Positions 33,430-41,601 of a DNA stretch of 64,000 nucleotides are shown here, piece after piece. Position 1 is the first letter of the stretch, and the number at the start of each line of letters is the position of its first letter. The stretch lies in assembly GCF_047238345.1 (NCBI RefSeq), contig NZ_JBDFMQ010000001.1:3534001-3598000 (forward strand), read 5' to 3'. The translations under genes were made by a program, and so were the position numbers. The notes under the pieces are model-generated. The model was not told where the DNA came from. It saw only the letters and a list, made by a program, of their open reading frames with translations, and did no database searches. Source of the DNA: Shouchella sp047238345. Lineage in GTDB: Bacteria; Bacillota; Bacilli; Bacillales; Bacillaceae_D.

Positions 33430-35520
33430 TTAAGCAGGTTCTTCCAATGATCGTTCTAGAATTTCTGCGACATCCAATGTCTGTACGTCATCTTCTTTTT
33501 CCAAAGCTTTTGTGCCGTCACTCAACATGGTTAAACAATATGGACAAGCACTTCCAATGACAGAAGGTGCAACAGCTAGTGCCTGTTCCGCTCGGGCTAC
33601 ATTTACACGCTGTCCTTTGTCTTCTTCCATCCACATCATGCCACCACCAGCTCCACAGCACATGCCATTTTCACGATTACGTTCCATTTCAACGACATTT
33701 ACACCTGGAATATGCTTTAGAATTTCCCTCGGTGGATCATACACATCGTTATAGCGACCTAAGTAACACGAATCGTGGAACACAATGGTTTCGTTTACTT
33801 CTTTCGTCGGCGATAGCTTTCCTTCCTGCAATAATTTTGCAAGAAGTTCCGTATGATGATAAACTTCGACATTTTCCAAGCCAAATTCAGGATACTCATT
33901 TTTAAATGTGTTATAAGCATGGGGATCGATCGTCACAATTTTCTTTACATCATGCTTTTGGAACAACTCAATGTTAGCGGTTGCAAGTTCTTGGAATAAA
34001 AATTCGTTTCCTAAACGGCGAGGTGTATCACCAGAATTCTTTTCTTTATTCCCAATTATCGCAAAAGATACGCCTGCAATATTTAGCAATTTCGCAAATG
34101 ATTGAGCGACTTTTTGGCTACGGTTATCATATGCACCCATGGAACCTGCAAAGAACAGATATTCAAATTCTTCGTCTTTCTTGCTTAGTTCTTTTACCGT
34201 TGGTACATCAATATCGTCACGTCCATCGCGCCAGTTTTCGCGTTCTTTTCTACTAATCCCCCACGGATTCCCTTGACGTTCAATGTTTTGCATCGCACGC
34301 TGTGCATCCGGGTCCATTTTTCCTTCTGTTAAAACAAGGTAACGACGTAAATCAATAATTTTATCAACATGCTCATTCATTACTGGACATTGATCTTCAC
34401 AGTTTCGGCACGTCGTACACGCCCAAATCTCGTCTTCAGTGATGACATCTCCAATTAAACTCACATCGTAACTAGCTGCCGCTTCTTCATGTCCTTTTGC
34501 AGCTAACGTATTTGCTGTCGTTCCTGAGAATGCATAGGCCGGCATCCACGGAGAACGGGAAGTAACCGCTGCTCCTTTTTCAGTTAAATGATCCCGCATT
34601 CTTAAAAGTAAATCCATAGGCGACAACATTTTTCCTGTTCCTGTTGCTGGACACATGTTTGTACAACGTCCACATTCCACACACGCATACAAATCAAGTA
34701 ATTGCTTTTGATTGAAATCTTCAATTTTTCCGACACCAAAACTTTCAGCTTCTTCGTCTTCAAAATTAACCTTTGCCAGTCTTCCTACTTCATGCGTACG
34801 ACCTAAAAATACGTTGGCTGGTCCTGCAAGTAAGTGTGCGTGCTTTGATTGCGGCACATAGACAAGAAAACTTAGTAAGAACAACAGATGCATCCACCAA
34901 AATACGAAGAATAATCCGCCTGCAACTGAAACTGGCACCCAGCTTGTCAAAAATGCAACCGATGAAGCAAGTGGTTCGAACCCAGTAAGCTCTTTTCCAA
35001 GCCAAATCATTTCCATTCCTTTAGCGAGGGTTTTGGAAACCATTAATCCACCGATAAAGATAAGAACAAGACCAGCTTTCCAGTTTCGCTTCAGTCGCAC
35101 TAGTTTCTCAACATATCTTCGGTAGAAAGCCCATACAACGGCAATCAGAATCATGGCCACAACAAGCTCTTGGAATAAAACAAAGTATGGATAAACAGGT
35201 CCGAGCGGTAAGTGGCTTCCAGGATTTAAGCCTTTCCATATTAAATCAATTGCCCCTAGCTGAACCATTAGAAACCCGTAGAAAAACATAATATGAATGA
35301 TTCCGCTCTTTTTGTCTTTCATTAATTTTTTATGGCCAAAGACGTTTTTCCAAATCGCTTGCATACGCTCTTGCATCGTATTATCGAATTCAGCTTTCTT
35401 GCCTAATTTTATAAACCGAACTCTCGTCCACACAAGGTTAGCAAAGAGATAAACCGCGTAACCGGTTACAAGAAGAAATAAAACCCAATTCACCGTGAGT
35501 AGAGCAGAACTTACTTCCAT
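33430..35520 (-). CDS. fadF: FadF-like membrane iron-sulfur oxidoreductase
   Basis: 696 residues from ATG 35520 with AGGAGGT upstream; the TTG five codons earlier is unlikely. Six or so N-terminal membrane helices form a nitrate-reductase gamma-like heme b domain (about 1-235). Two 4Fe-4S clusters follow (CVECGRCTNMCP about 285-296; CTTCRNCEDQCP about 378-389), then two CCG domains (HDSCYLGR, GMCCGAGGG, GSACPYCLTM). It corresponds to B. subtilis YwjF/FadF and probably passes electrons from acyl-CoA dehydrogenase and ETF to quinone. First gene of the operon. Confidence 0.92.
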   Translation of the reverse strand: MEVSSALLTVNWVLFLLVTGYAVYLFANLVWTRVRFIKLGKKAEFDNTMQERMQAIWKNVFGHKKLMKDKKSGIIHIMFFYGFLMVQLGAIDLIWKGLNPGSHLPLGPVYPYFVLFQELVVAMILIAVVWAFYRRYVEKLVRLKRNWKAGLVLIFIGGLMVSKTLAKGMEMIWLGKELTGFEPLASSVAFLTSWVPVSVAGGLFFVFWWMHLLFLLSFLVYVPQSKHAHLLAGPANVFLGRTHEVGRLAKVNFEDEEAESFGVGKIEDFNQKQLLDLYACVECGRCTNMCPATGTGKMLSPMDLLLRMRDHLTEKGAAVTSRSPWMPAYAFSGTTANTLAAKGHEEAAASYDVSLIGDVITEDEIWACTTCRNCEDQCPVMNEHVDKIIDLRRYLVLTEGKMDPDAQRAMQNIERQGNPWGISRKERENWRDGRDDIDVPTVKELSKKDEEFEYLFFAGSMGAYDNRSQKVAQSFAKLLNIAGVSFAIIGNKEKNSGDTPRRLGNEFLFQELATANIELFQKHDVKKIVTIDPHAYNTFKNEYPEFGLENVEVYHHTELLAKLLQEGKLSPTKEVNETIVFHDSCYLGRYNDVYDPPREILKHIPGVNVVEMERNRENGMCCGAGGGMMWMEEDKGQRVNVARAEQALAVAPSVIGSACPYCLTMLSDGTKALEKEDDVQTLDVAEILERSLEEPA

Positions 35521-35565
35521 TTTATACCTCCTCAAGTATCGTTAAGCGTAGTATATCACAACTTT

Positions 35566-35586
35566 AATGAATGAGCATTCAGTCAA
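35566..35586 (-). promoter_or_regulatory. Candidate TetR operator upstream of fadF
   Basis: Minus strand TTGACTGAATGCTCATTCA, with palindrome TGAATG-CT-CATTCA, 46 bases upstream of fadF. It resembles the FadR box of B. subtilis (TGAATGA..TCATTCA) and the site before thl. A TATACT box lies about 25 bases downstream, so the operator sits at or near the -35 region. Confidence 0.6.
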
Positions 35587-35662
35587 CGAAAATTCTTTTA
35601 TTTAATTTGGATGGGCATTCCCTTCTTCGGTAACGATAAAAAAGCAGAAAGGAGCATGTTAC

Positions 35663-36853
35663 ATGCTGTGGATATTTATAGTCGTTATGATTGTTCTACT
35701 TCTTTTATGGGCACGGTTTGATTATAGATTCGGTTTAAAACGACTGCGTGAACAAGAAAAAAGTGATTTGACGTCCTCTATGCCAAGCTCGGCGACTCTT
35801 ATTTCTGATGGAGAAGAATTATTCACAACTTTATTTAAAGATCTCGCGAAAGCAAAACATCACATCCATATTCAATTTTATATTTTTCGTAGTGATGGCA
35901 TTGGTGAACAGATGATTCAAGCGTTATGCGAAAAAGCATCGAACGGTGTGACAACAAGACTTTTAATTGATCGATTCGGCTGCAAACTTTCAAGATCGGA
36001 TAAAAAGAAATTAAAACAAGCGGGTGTGGTTTATAGAAAGGCTTCACCTATTAAATGGCCCTATGTCTTCTTCTCCCTCAACCGCCGAAACCACCGAAAA
36101 CTATCTTGCATTGATGGAAAAGTAGGCTACATCGGTGGATTTAACGTTGGTGATGAATACCTTGGTCGTAACCCTTTCTTTGGTTATTGGCGCGACTACC
36201 ACGTTCGATTAACAGGAGAAGGTGTCGTAGCGATACAAACTCAGTTTATGCGTGACTTTGAAAAAGTAGACGAGTTGCCGAGCGATCCGTCGTTTTTTCC
36301 TCCGTTAGAAAAAGGCGACCAACATGTACAGTTTTTAAGCACACAGGGAGTCGGACTTGAACAAAAATACTTGTCCTTGATTCATTCTGCTACTGAATCG
36401 TTATTAGTAGGCACCCCTTATTTTATTCCAACCAAAGCGATTCAAAAAGCATTACTTGAGGCATGTGAACGAGGCGTGCAGATAACAATTCTCATTCCAG
36501 AAAAAGCGGATCACCCGTTTGTGAAGCACGGAGCGACTCCTTTTCTACTTGAGGTCATTCGTGCAGGAGCGATGGTTCATCATTATTACCGTGGTTTTTA
36601 TCACGTGAAAGCATTTATTGTGGATCACTCTACATGTTTAATTGGAACTGCTAATTTTGACCGTAGAAGCTTACATTTGAATGATGAGATGAGCTGTATC
36701 ACAAGCGATTTAACGTTTATATCTGAAGCGCAAAGCCTTTTTCACCACGACCTTGCGCGGTCAATCAACGTGACGGAAGAATCATTAAAACAAAGACCAA
36801 TGCTTGATCGCCTCAAAGAAAACGTTACAAAACCACTCGTTAACCTTTTGTAA
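35663..36853 (+). CDS. Cardiolipin synthase-like phospholipase D protein (YwjE type)
   Basis: 396 residues. A single N-terminal membrane anchor (about 2-18) precedes two PLD domains. HKD motif 1 is H144-R-K146...D151 (NHRKLSCIDGKVGYIGG) and motif 2 is H314-V-K316...D321 (YHVKAFIVDHSTCLIGT). Only one anchor, as in B. subtilis YwjE, against two in ClsA. It condenses phosphatidylglycerol to cardiolipin or a related reaction. ATG start with AAAGGAG. Divergent from the fadF operon. Confidence 0.9.
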   Translation: MLWIFIVVMIVLLLLWARFDYRFGLKRLREQEKSDLTSSMPSSATLISDGEELFTTLFKDLAKAKHHIHIQFYIFRSDGIGEQMIQALCEKASNGVTTRLLIDRFGCKLSRSDKKKLKQAGVVYRKASPIKWPYVFFSLNRRNHRKLSCIDGKVGYIGGFNVGDEYLGRNPFFGYWRDYHVRLTGEGVVAIQTQFMRDFEKVDELPSDPSFFPPLEKGDQHVQFLSTQGVGLEQKYLSLIHSATESLLVGTPYFIPTKAIQKALLEACERGVQITILIPEKADHPFVKHGATPFLLEVIRAGAMVHHYYRGFYHVKAFIVDHSTCLIGTANFDRRSLHLNDEMSCITSDLTFISEAQSLFHHDLARSINVTEESLKQRPMLDRLKENVTKPLVNLL

Positions 36854-36884
36854 GTGGTTAGATATGCAGCGAGGTTTCACGCAG

Positions 36885-36918
36885 AAAAAGGCGAAACTCT
36901 TTTTAGGGCTTCGCCTTT
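36885..36918 (-). terminator. Terminator of the argS-DUF456 unit
   Basis: AAAGGCGAA / TTCGCCTTT around a 14-base loop, with TTTTTC on the minus strand about ten bases after the DUF456 stop. It also lies 35 bases after cls on the other strand. Confidence 0.7.
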
Positions 36919-36927
36919 ACCACTTAT

Positions 36928-37410
36928 TTATGCGATCCATACTTCAATAAAGAACCAAATAATCATCACCGTTTGCACAACGGCTTTTGCAAAAGATCCA
37001 CTTAAAAAAGCGAGAAATGAGGCAAACGCAATTTTTATTGCTTCAGAAAACGTCTTTTGTTGAAGCAACTCTACGGCCAGTACAAGCACAAACGGTACAA
37101 GGATTAACCCAAAAGGAGGGTACACAAATGCACCAATAATGACACCGATTAGCGCCATCCGCTCTCCCCATTTTGAGCCACCTGTTCGCTTTACAAAGAT
37201 CACATTCGCTAAAAAATCAACAATTAACAGAAAAATCGTCAAGACAGCCATGCCAATCCAAAACCACATGCTTAAGCTACCGGATAAGCCGAAAATATAG
37301 ACAAGAAAGCCACCCCATAACACTAATACAGACGGAACAATCGGTACGATTAAGCCTACATAGCTCGCTATAAAGAAAACCGCAATGAGTACCCACCAAA
37401 TAACTTCCAT
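36928..37410 (-). CDS. DUF456 membrane protein
   Basis: 160 residues with four or five membrane helices and the DUF456 pattern: LIVPIVPSVLVLWGGFLVYIFG, then KRTGGSKWGERMALIGVIIGAFVYPPFG, then a glycine-rich last helix pair. Function unknown; the family resembles glycine-zipper small membrane proteins. Its ATG lies two bases after the argS stop, so it is co-transcribed with argS. Confidence 0.85.
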   Translation of the reverse strand: MEVIWWVLIAVFFIASYVGLIVPIVPSVLVLWGGFLVYIFGLSGSLSMWFWIGMAVLTIFLLIVDFLANVIFVKRTGGSKWGERMALIGVIIGAFVYPPFGLILVPFVLVLAVELLQQKTFSEAIKIAFASFLAFLSGSFAKAVVQTVMIIWFFIEVWIA

Positions 37411-37412
37411 TC

Positions 37413-39083
37413 TTACATCTTCTCAGGTGCATGAACTCCAAGAAGAGCCAATGCATTCTTTATTGTTAATTGCGTTGCTTTCATTAGAGCTAAACGAGCA
37501 TACGATAGTCCTTGCTTTTCACCATCAACCACTCGATTTGCATTATAAAAACTGTGCAACGTTTGCGCTAAATCATACGTATAGTTAGCGATACGCTGTG
37601 GATTTTGTTTTTTAGCTGCATCCGCTACAGCCGTTGGGAAGTCCCCAATTGCTTTTAATAGTTCATACTCTTTTTCACTTTCAAGGAATGATAAATCAGC
37701 TTGATCATAATCTTTCATCCCTACTTCTTCACCTTGACGTAAAATCGAAGAAATTCGAGCATGAGCATATTGAATATAATAAACCGGGTTTTCATTTGAT
37801 TTTGAAACAGCTAAATCCATATCAAAATCTAAATGCGTATCTGCACTTCTCATCGCGAAGAAATAACGCGTCGCATCGATACCAACTTCTTCCATTAGGT
37901 CGCGGAGCGTCACGGCTTTTCCTGTCCGTTTACTCATCTTTACTTTTTCCCCACCTTGATAGAGACTTACCATTTGGATGATCTCAACATCAAAACGTGT
38001 CGCATTATAGCCTAATGCTTGAATCGCCGCTTTCATTCTTGGAATGTACCCGTGGTGATCCGCTCCGAGAATATCAATCAAACGGTCATGGCCACGATCA
38101 TATTTATCTAAGTGGTACGAGATATCAGGGGTCAAATACGTGTAGCTGCCGTCATTTTTCACAAGGACACGGTCTTTATCGTCTCCGTATTCAGTGGAAC
38201 GTAACCATGTCGCACCGTCTTGTTCGTACGTCTTTCCTTTTTCTTTAAGAACTTCAAGCCCTCTCTCCACCTGACCTGAATCATAAAGAGATGTTTCAGA
38301 AAACCAATGGTCAAACGCAACTCGGTACACACTAAGGTCTTTTTTAATTTTCTCTAGCTCTTTATTAAGTCCATAGTTACGTAGAATCTCTAGTCGTTCA
38401 CGCTCTTCTAAATTTGCATATTCGTCGCCAACTTCAGCTTTTAATTGTGCGGCAATATCAATGATATCCGCACCTTGGTAGCCGTCTTCTGGCATAGGGA
38501 AATCATGGCCAAGTGCTTGCATATAGCGTGCTTGTAGCGATAACGCAAGGTTGTCAATTTGATTTCCTGCATCATTAATATAATATTCTCTTGAAACATC
38601 ATATCCAGCTTTAGCCATAATATTAGAAAGTGAATCGCCTACAGCTGCGCCTCTGGCATGCCCCAAATGTAAATCACCAGTTGGATTGGCTGACACAAAC
38701 TCAATTAACACTTTCTCTTGTTTGCCTGCATCACTTTCTCCGTATCGTTCGCCAGCAGCAAGAACCGTTGGCACGATGTCTCTTAAATAGCTGTTATCTA
38801 AGAAAAAGTTCACGAAGCCAGGACCAGCGATCTCCACTTTCTCAATCCCTGCTTTTTCTTTGTCCAAGTGCTCTGTAAAACTTTCAGCAATTTGTCGAGG
38901 TGCTTTTTTCGCTACACGAGCAAGCTGCATCGCCACATTTGTCGCATAGTCACCATGTGTTTTTTCTTTCGGCGTTTCTAGAAAAATCTCTGGTATTTCT
39001 TCTTCATTGGCAAGATTTGCTTTTAGAATTGCTTGTTTAATCTCCTCTTGCAACGTTTGTTTCATTTGATCCATTGTATTCAT
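37413..39083 (-). CDS. argS: Arginyl-tRNA synthetase
   Basis: 556 residues, class I synthetase. The HIGH motif reads HLGHARG within PTGDLHLGHARGA (about 133-145) and the KMSKS motif is KMSKRTG. N-terminal Arg-tRNA additional domain (about 1-90) with HGDYATNVAM; C-terminal DALR anticodon-binding domain (about 435-556). No T-box is visible in the 84-base gap upstream. ATG start with AAAGGAAG. ywiB is directly upstream, as in B. subtilis. Confidence 0.97.
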   Translation of the reverse strand: MNTMDQMKQTLQEEIKQAILKANLANEEEIPEIFLETPKEKTHGDYATNVAMQLARVAKKAPRQIAESFTEHLDKEKAGIEKVEIAGPGFVNFFLDNSYLRDIVPTVLAAGERYGESDAGKQEKVLIEFVSANPTGDLHLGHARGAAVGDSLSNIMAKAGYDVSREYYINDAGNQIDNLALSLQARYMQALGHDFPMPEDGYQGADIIDIAAQLKAEVGDEYANLEERERLEILRNYGLNKELEKIKKDLSVYRVAFDHWFSETSLYDSGQVERGLEVLKEKGKTYEQDGATWLRSTEYGDDKDRVLVKNDGSYTYLTPDISYHLDKYDRGHDRLIDILGADHHGYIPRMKAAIQALGYNATRFDVEIIQMVSLYQGGEKVKMSKRTGKAVTLRDLMEEVGIDATRYFFAMRSADTHLDFDMDLAVSKSNENPVYYIQYAHARISSILRQGEEVGMKDYDQADLSFLESEKEYELLKAIGDFPTAVADAAKKQNPQRIANYTYDLAQTLHSFYNANRVVDGEKQGLSYARLALMKATQLTIKNALALLGVHAPEKM

Positions 39084-39130
39084 TCCGTACTTCCTTTCCG
39101 TCTACGTGTAGCGTTTTCTAATCAAAGAAA

Positions 39131-39163
39131 AGGCAAGGGAACGAACCCTCGTCTCCTCGCCTC
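39131..39163 (-). terminator. Probable terminator after ywiB
   Basis: Minus strand AGGCGAGG..GAGGG-TTCG-TTCCCTTGCCT with a bulge, then TTTTC. Moderate quality, in the ywiB-argS gap. Confidence 0.5.
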
Positions 39164-39167
39164 GCGT

Positions 39168-39605
39168 TTATTCTTCTTTTCGCTCAATGCCAATGCGAAT
39201 CTCATGCTCACCTGTTGATTGTCCCTGTAAAAAGAAATGGTAGCGCACATAGATTTTTCCCTTAGACTTGTTCGCTTTAGGAAGTTGAACAAACAGTGTT
39301 TCCGTTATCGCTTTTGTTTCCCACGAAGCCTCAGGCGTTACATAGCGACCGAGCGTTTCTTGCTTAGAAGCGAAACTTTGACGCATAATTATGGCGCCTT
39401 GACGGATGAGCATCAATTCCTCACCATCCCATTTCATTGTCGAATAGACATCTTGTCCATGGGTATGCGCTTCTTTAAAGCGTAAATAAGAGGCGTTGTT
39501 TTTTATATAAAAATCGCCTTCTGTTACAAAAGAGAAGGAGTCAGGTTGCTGACCTTCTAAATATGTCATGGTTTGAAAAGAGATCTGAACTTTCCTCTTC
39601 ATCAT
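39168..39605 (-). CDS. ywiB: DUF1934 beta-barrel protein YwiB
   Basis: 145 residues of the DUF1934 family (calycin-like beta barrel of B. subtilis YwiB): mostly alternating beta strands, FVTEGDFYIKNNASYLRFKE in the first half and GKIYVRYHFFLQG near the end. No known activity. It keeps its place between speB and argS. Own sigma-A promoter upstream. Confidence 0.85.
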   Translation of the reverse strand: MMKRKVQISFQTMTYLEGQQPDSFSFVTEGDFYIKNNASYLRFKEAHTHGQDVYSTMKWDGEELMLIRQGAIIMRQSFASKQETLGRYVTPEASWETKAITETLFVQLPKANKSKGKIYVRYHFFLQGQSTGEHEIRIGIERKEE

Positions 39606-39651
39606 TTGTTCATTCCATTCTATTATTCATACAATCATTACTTCCTTCTCC

Positions 39652-39680
39652 ATTTTACTGCGTTTATATACGTCTTGCAA
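39652..39680 (-). promoter_or_regulatory. Sigma-A promoter of ywiB
   Basis: Minus strand TTGCAA, 17 bases, TAAAAT, about 46 bases upstream of the start. Confidence 0.65.
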
Positions 39681-39732
39681 TCGAATCGCGTTTCCAATTC
39701 ATGAAAAAACAGATGTCCTGTACGTAGAAACT

Positions 39733-40611
39733 CTAGCGTTTATTTACCCAGCCTAATAGCATTTCACGAACAAATTTACTAGCAGCAATCGTCGTCTGCT
39801 CAGTTGGATCGTATGCTGGGGCTACTTCAACTAGGTCGGCACCAACAATGTTCAGGTCAGCGTTCGCTAAATGGATTTGGGCTTCTAGCAATTCTTTTGA
39901 CGTAATGCCCCCTGCTTCAGCCGTTCCAGTTCCAGGAGCAAACGCAGGATCAAGCACATCAATATCAATTGTTACATATACATTTCGCCCTTTTAGCTTA
40001 GGCAACACACGCTTTAGGGGCTCGACCACATCAAACTTAAATAAGTTCATGCCTGATTCTTTCGCATATGCAAACTCTTCACGCATACCAGAACGAATGC
40101 CAAATGAATACACGTTTTCTGGACCAATAAGCCCACATGCTTTACGAATTGGGGTTGAATGAGACAACACTTCCCCCTCATACTCTTCACGCAAATCAGC
40201 ATGAGCATCAATGTGAATAATCGCCAAGTCTGGATACTTCCGATACATCGCTTTAAAAATGGGCCATGACAACAAATGCTCGCCACCTAGACCAAGAGGG
40301 AATTTGCCATCGTTTAACAAACCTTCTACATAGTCTTCAACCATATCCAAGCTCTTCGCTGCATTCCCAAATGGAAGCGGCATATCCCCTGCATCAAAAT
40401 ACGACACTTCTTCTAAATGTTTGTCTGCATAGGGGCTATACTCTTCTAAACCAAGGGAAGATTCACGAATACGCGAAGGACCAAAGCGAGATCCTGGACG
40501 AAACGATACGGTCCAGTCCATCGGCATGCCATAAATCACTGCATCCGCTTCCTCATAGGTTGCACGACTCATAATAAACACTTTTCCAGAGTAAGACTCG
40601 TCAAAACGCAT
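39733..40611 (-). CDS. speB: Agmatinase
   Basis: 292 residues of the ureohydrolase family, turning agmatine into putrescine and urea. The binuclear manganese site is complete: GGEH (about 107-110), HIDAHADLRE (about 132-141) and TIDIDVLDPAFAPGTG (about 215-230). ATG start with AAGGAGAG. It lies 12 bases after speE, the next enzyme of the pathway, which makes spermidine from putrescine. Confidence 0.96.
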   Translation of the reverse strand: MRFDESYSGKVFIMSRATYEEADAVIYGMPMDWTVSFRPGSRFGPSRIRESSLGLEEYSPYADKHLEEVSYFDAGDMPLPFGNAAKSLDMVEDYVEGLLNDGKFPLGLGGEHLLSWPIFKAMYRKYPDLAIIHIDAHADLREEYEGEVLSHSTPIRKACGLIGPENVYSFGIRSGMREEFAYAKESGMNLFKFDVVEPLKRVLPKLKGRNVYVTIDIDVLDPAFAPGTGTAEAGGITSKELLEAQIHLANADLNIVGADLVEVAPAYDPTEQTTIAASKFVREMLLGWVNKR

Positions 40612-40623
40612 GTTGTTCTCTCC

Positions 40624-41451
40624 TTACTTTAATAAATCTTGAACGAATTTTGGTAGTACGAATGCAGCATTATGAATGTCTTTTGTATAATACTTTGTAT
40701 CAAGTTCGTGAAAACGAGACGCTTCCACATTTAATGGATCATGTTTCTTTGATCCGATTGTAAACGTCCACATGCCACTTGGATAAGTTGGAATGTTACA
40801 TGTATACAGTCGCGTAATTGGAAAGATTTCTTTTACGTCTTTATAAACATTGGTAATTAACTCTTGATGGAACCAAGGGTTATCCGTTTGCGCTACAAAA
40901 ATCCCGTCTTCTTTTAACGCTTTTGAGATCCCTTCGTAAAAGCCACGTTCAAATAACTTTGCTGCTGGACCAACAGGTTCCGTAGAATCAACCATGATCA
41001 CATCGTATTCATTTTCTGATTTCGCAATATGCATAAAGCCATCATCTACTTGAACATCAACACGCTCATCCTCTAATGCAGATGCAATCGTCGGCAAATA
41101 TTTCTTCGAGTACTCAATCACTTTCCCATCAATATCAACAAGAGTTGCCTTCTCGACTGATGGATGCTTAATGACTTCACGAATCGCACCGCCATCTCCT
41201 CCACCTACAACAAGGACATGCTTAGGGTTAGGATGCGTAAATAAAGGCACATGCGTCACCATTTCATGATAAACGAACTCGTCTTTTTCAGTCGTCATAA
41301 CCATGCCATCAAGTAAAAGCATGTTCCCGAACTCTTCTGTTTCTACCATATCAAGCTGCTGAAAAGGCGTTTTTTCCGTGTGCAGCGTACGCTTTATTTT
41401 CATTGTAATGCCAAAACGTTCTGTTTGTTTTTCTGTAAACCAAAATTCCAC
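40624..41451 (-). CDS. speE: Spermidine synthase
   Basis: 275 residues from GTG 41451, which has AGAGGTG six bases upstream and gives a start (M)EFWFTEKQTERFG matching B. subtilis SpeE; a GTG nine bases earlier abuts the ribosome site. It transfers aminopropyl from decarboxylated SAM to putrescine. VVGGGDGGAIREV (SAM-like pocket) and MVDSTEPVGPA (Asp/Thr) are intact. First gene of speE-speB, with a clear sigma-A promoter, divergent from pbpG. Confidence 0.96.
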   Translation of the reverse strand: MEFWFTEKQTERFGITMKIKRTLHTEKTPFQQLDMVETEEFGNMLLLDGMVMTTEKDEFVYHEMVTHVPLFTHPNPKHVLVVGGGDGGAIREVIKHPSVEKATLVDIDGKVIEYSKKYLPTIASALEDERVDVQVDDGFMHIAKSENEYDVIMVDSTEPVGPAAKLFERGFYEGISKALKEDGIFVAQTDNPWFHQELITNVYKDVKEIFPITRLYTCNIPTYPSGMWTFTIGSKKHDPLNVEASRFHELDTKYYTKDIHNAAFVLPKFVQDLLK

Positions 41452-41506
41452 AATCGTCACCTCTTTAAATTAAACCATTCATACATAGTTTTATATGCTA
41501 AGAGCA

Positions 41507-41534
41507 AGTATAGCGGATAGGGACGGAATTGCAA
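41507..41534 (-). promoter_or_regulatory. Sigma-A promoter of speE-speB
   Basis: Minus strand TTGCAA, 16 bases, TATACT, about 55 bases upstream of speE. Confidence 0.65.
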
Positions 41535-41539
41535 CTCTT

Positions 41540-41569
41540 GTTTAAAAATCTGCTTTTTTTTCCAAACTA
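41540..41569 (+). promoter_or_regulatory. Candidate forespore promoter of pbpG
   Basis: GTTTA, 15 bases, TTCCAAACTA, 33 bases before the pbpG start. The spacing and AnAnTA end fit sigma-F; CAAACTA is also one base off the sigma-G -10. pbpG is a sigma-F regulon gene in B. subtilis. Confidence 0.45.
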
Positions 41570-41601
41570 GAAAAGAGATAAAAAACGAAAGGGTGAGCAA
41601 C

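Noticed and set aside
39084..39167. T-box leader for argS.
   Set aside because: The gap is only 84 bases and shows no T-box consensus or antiterminator.
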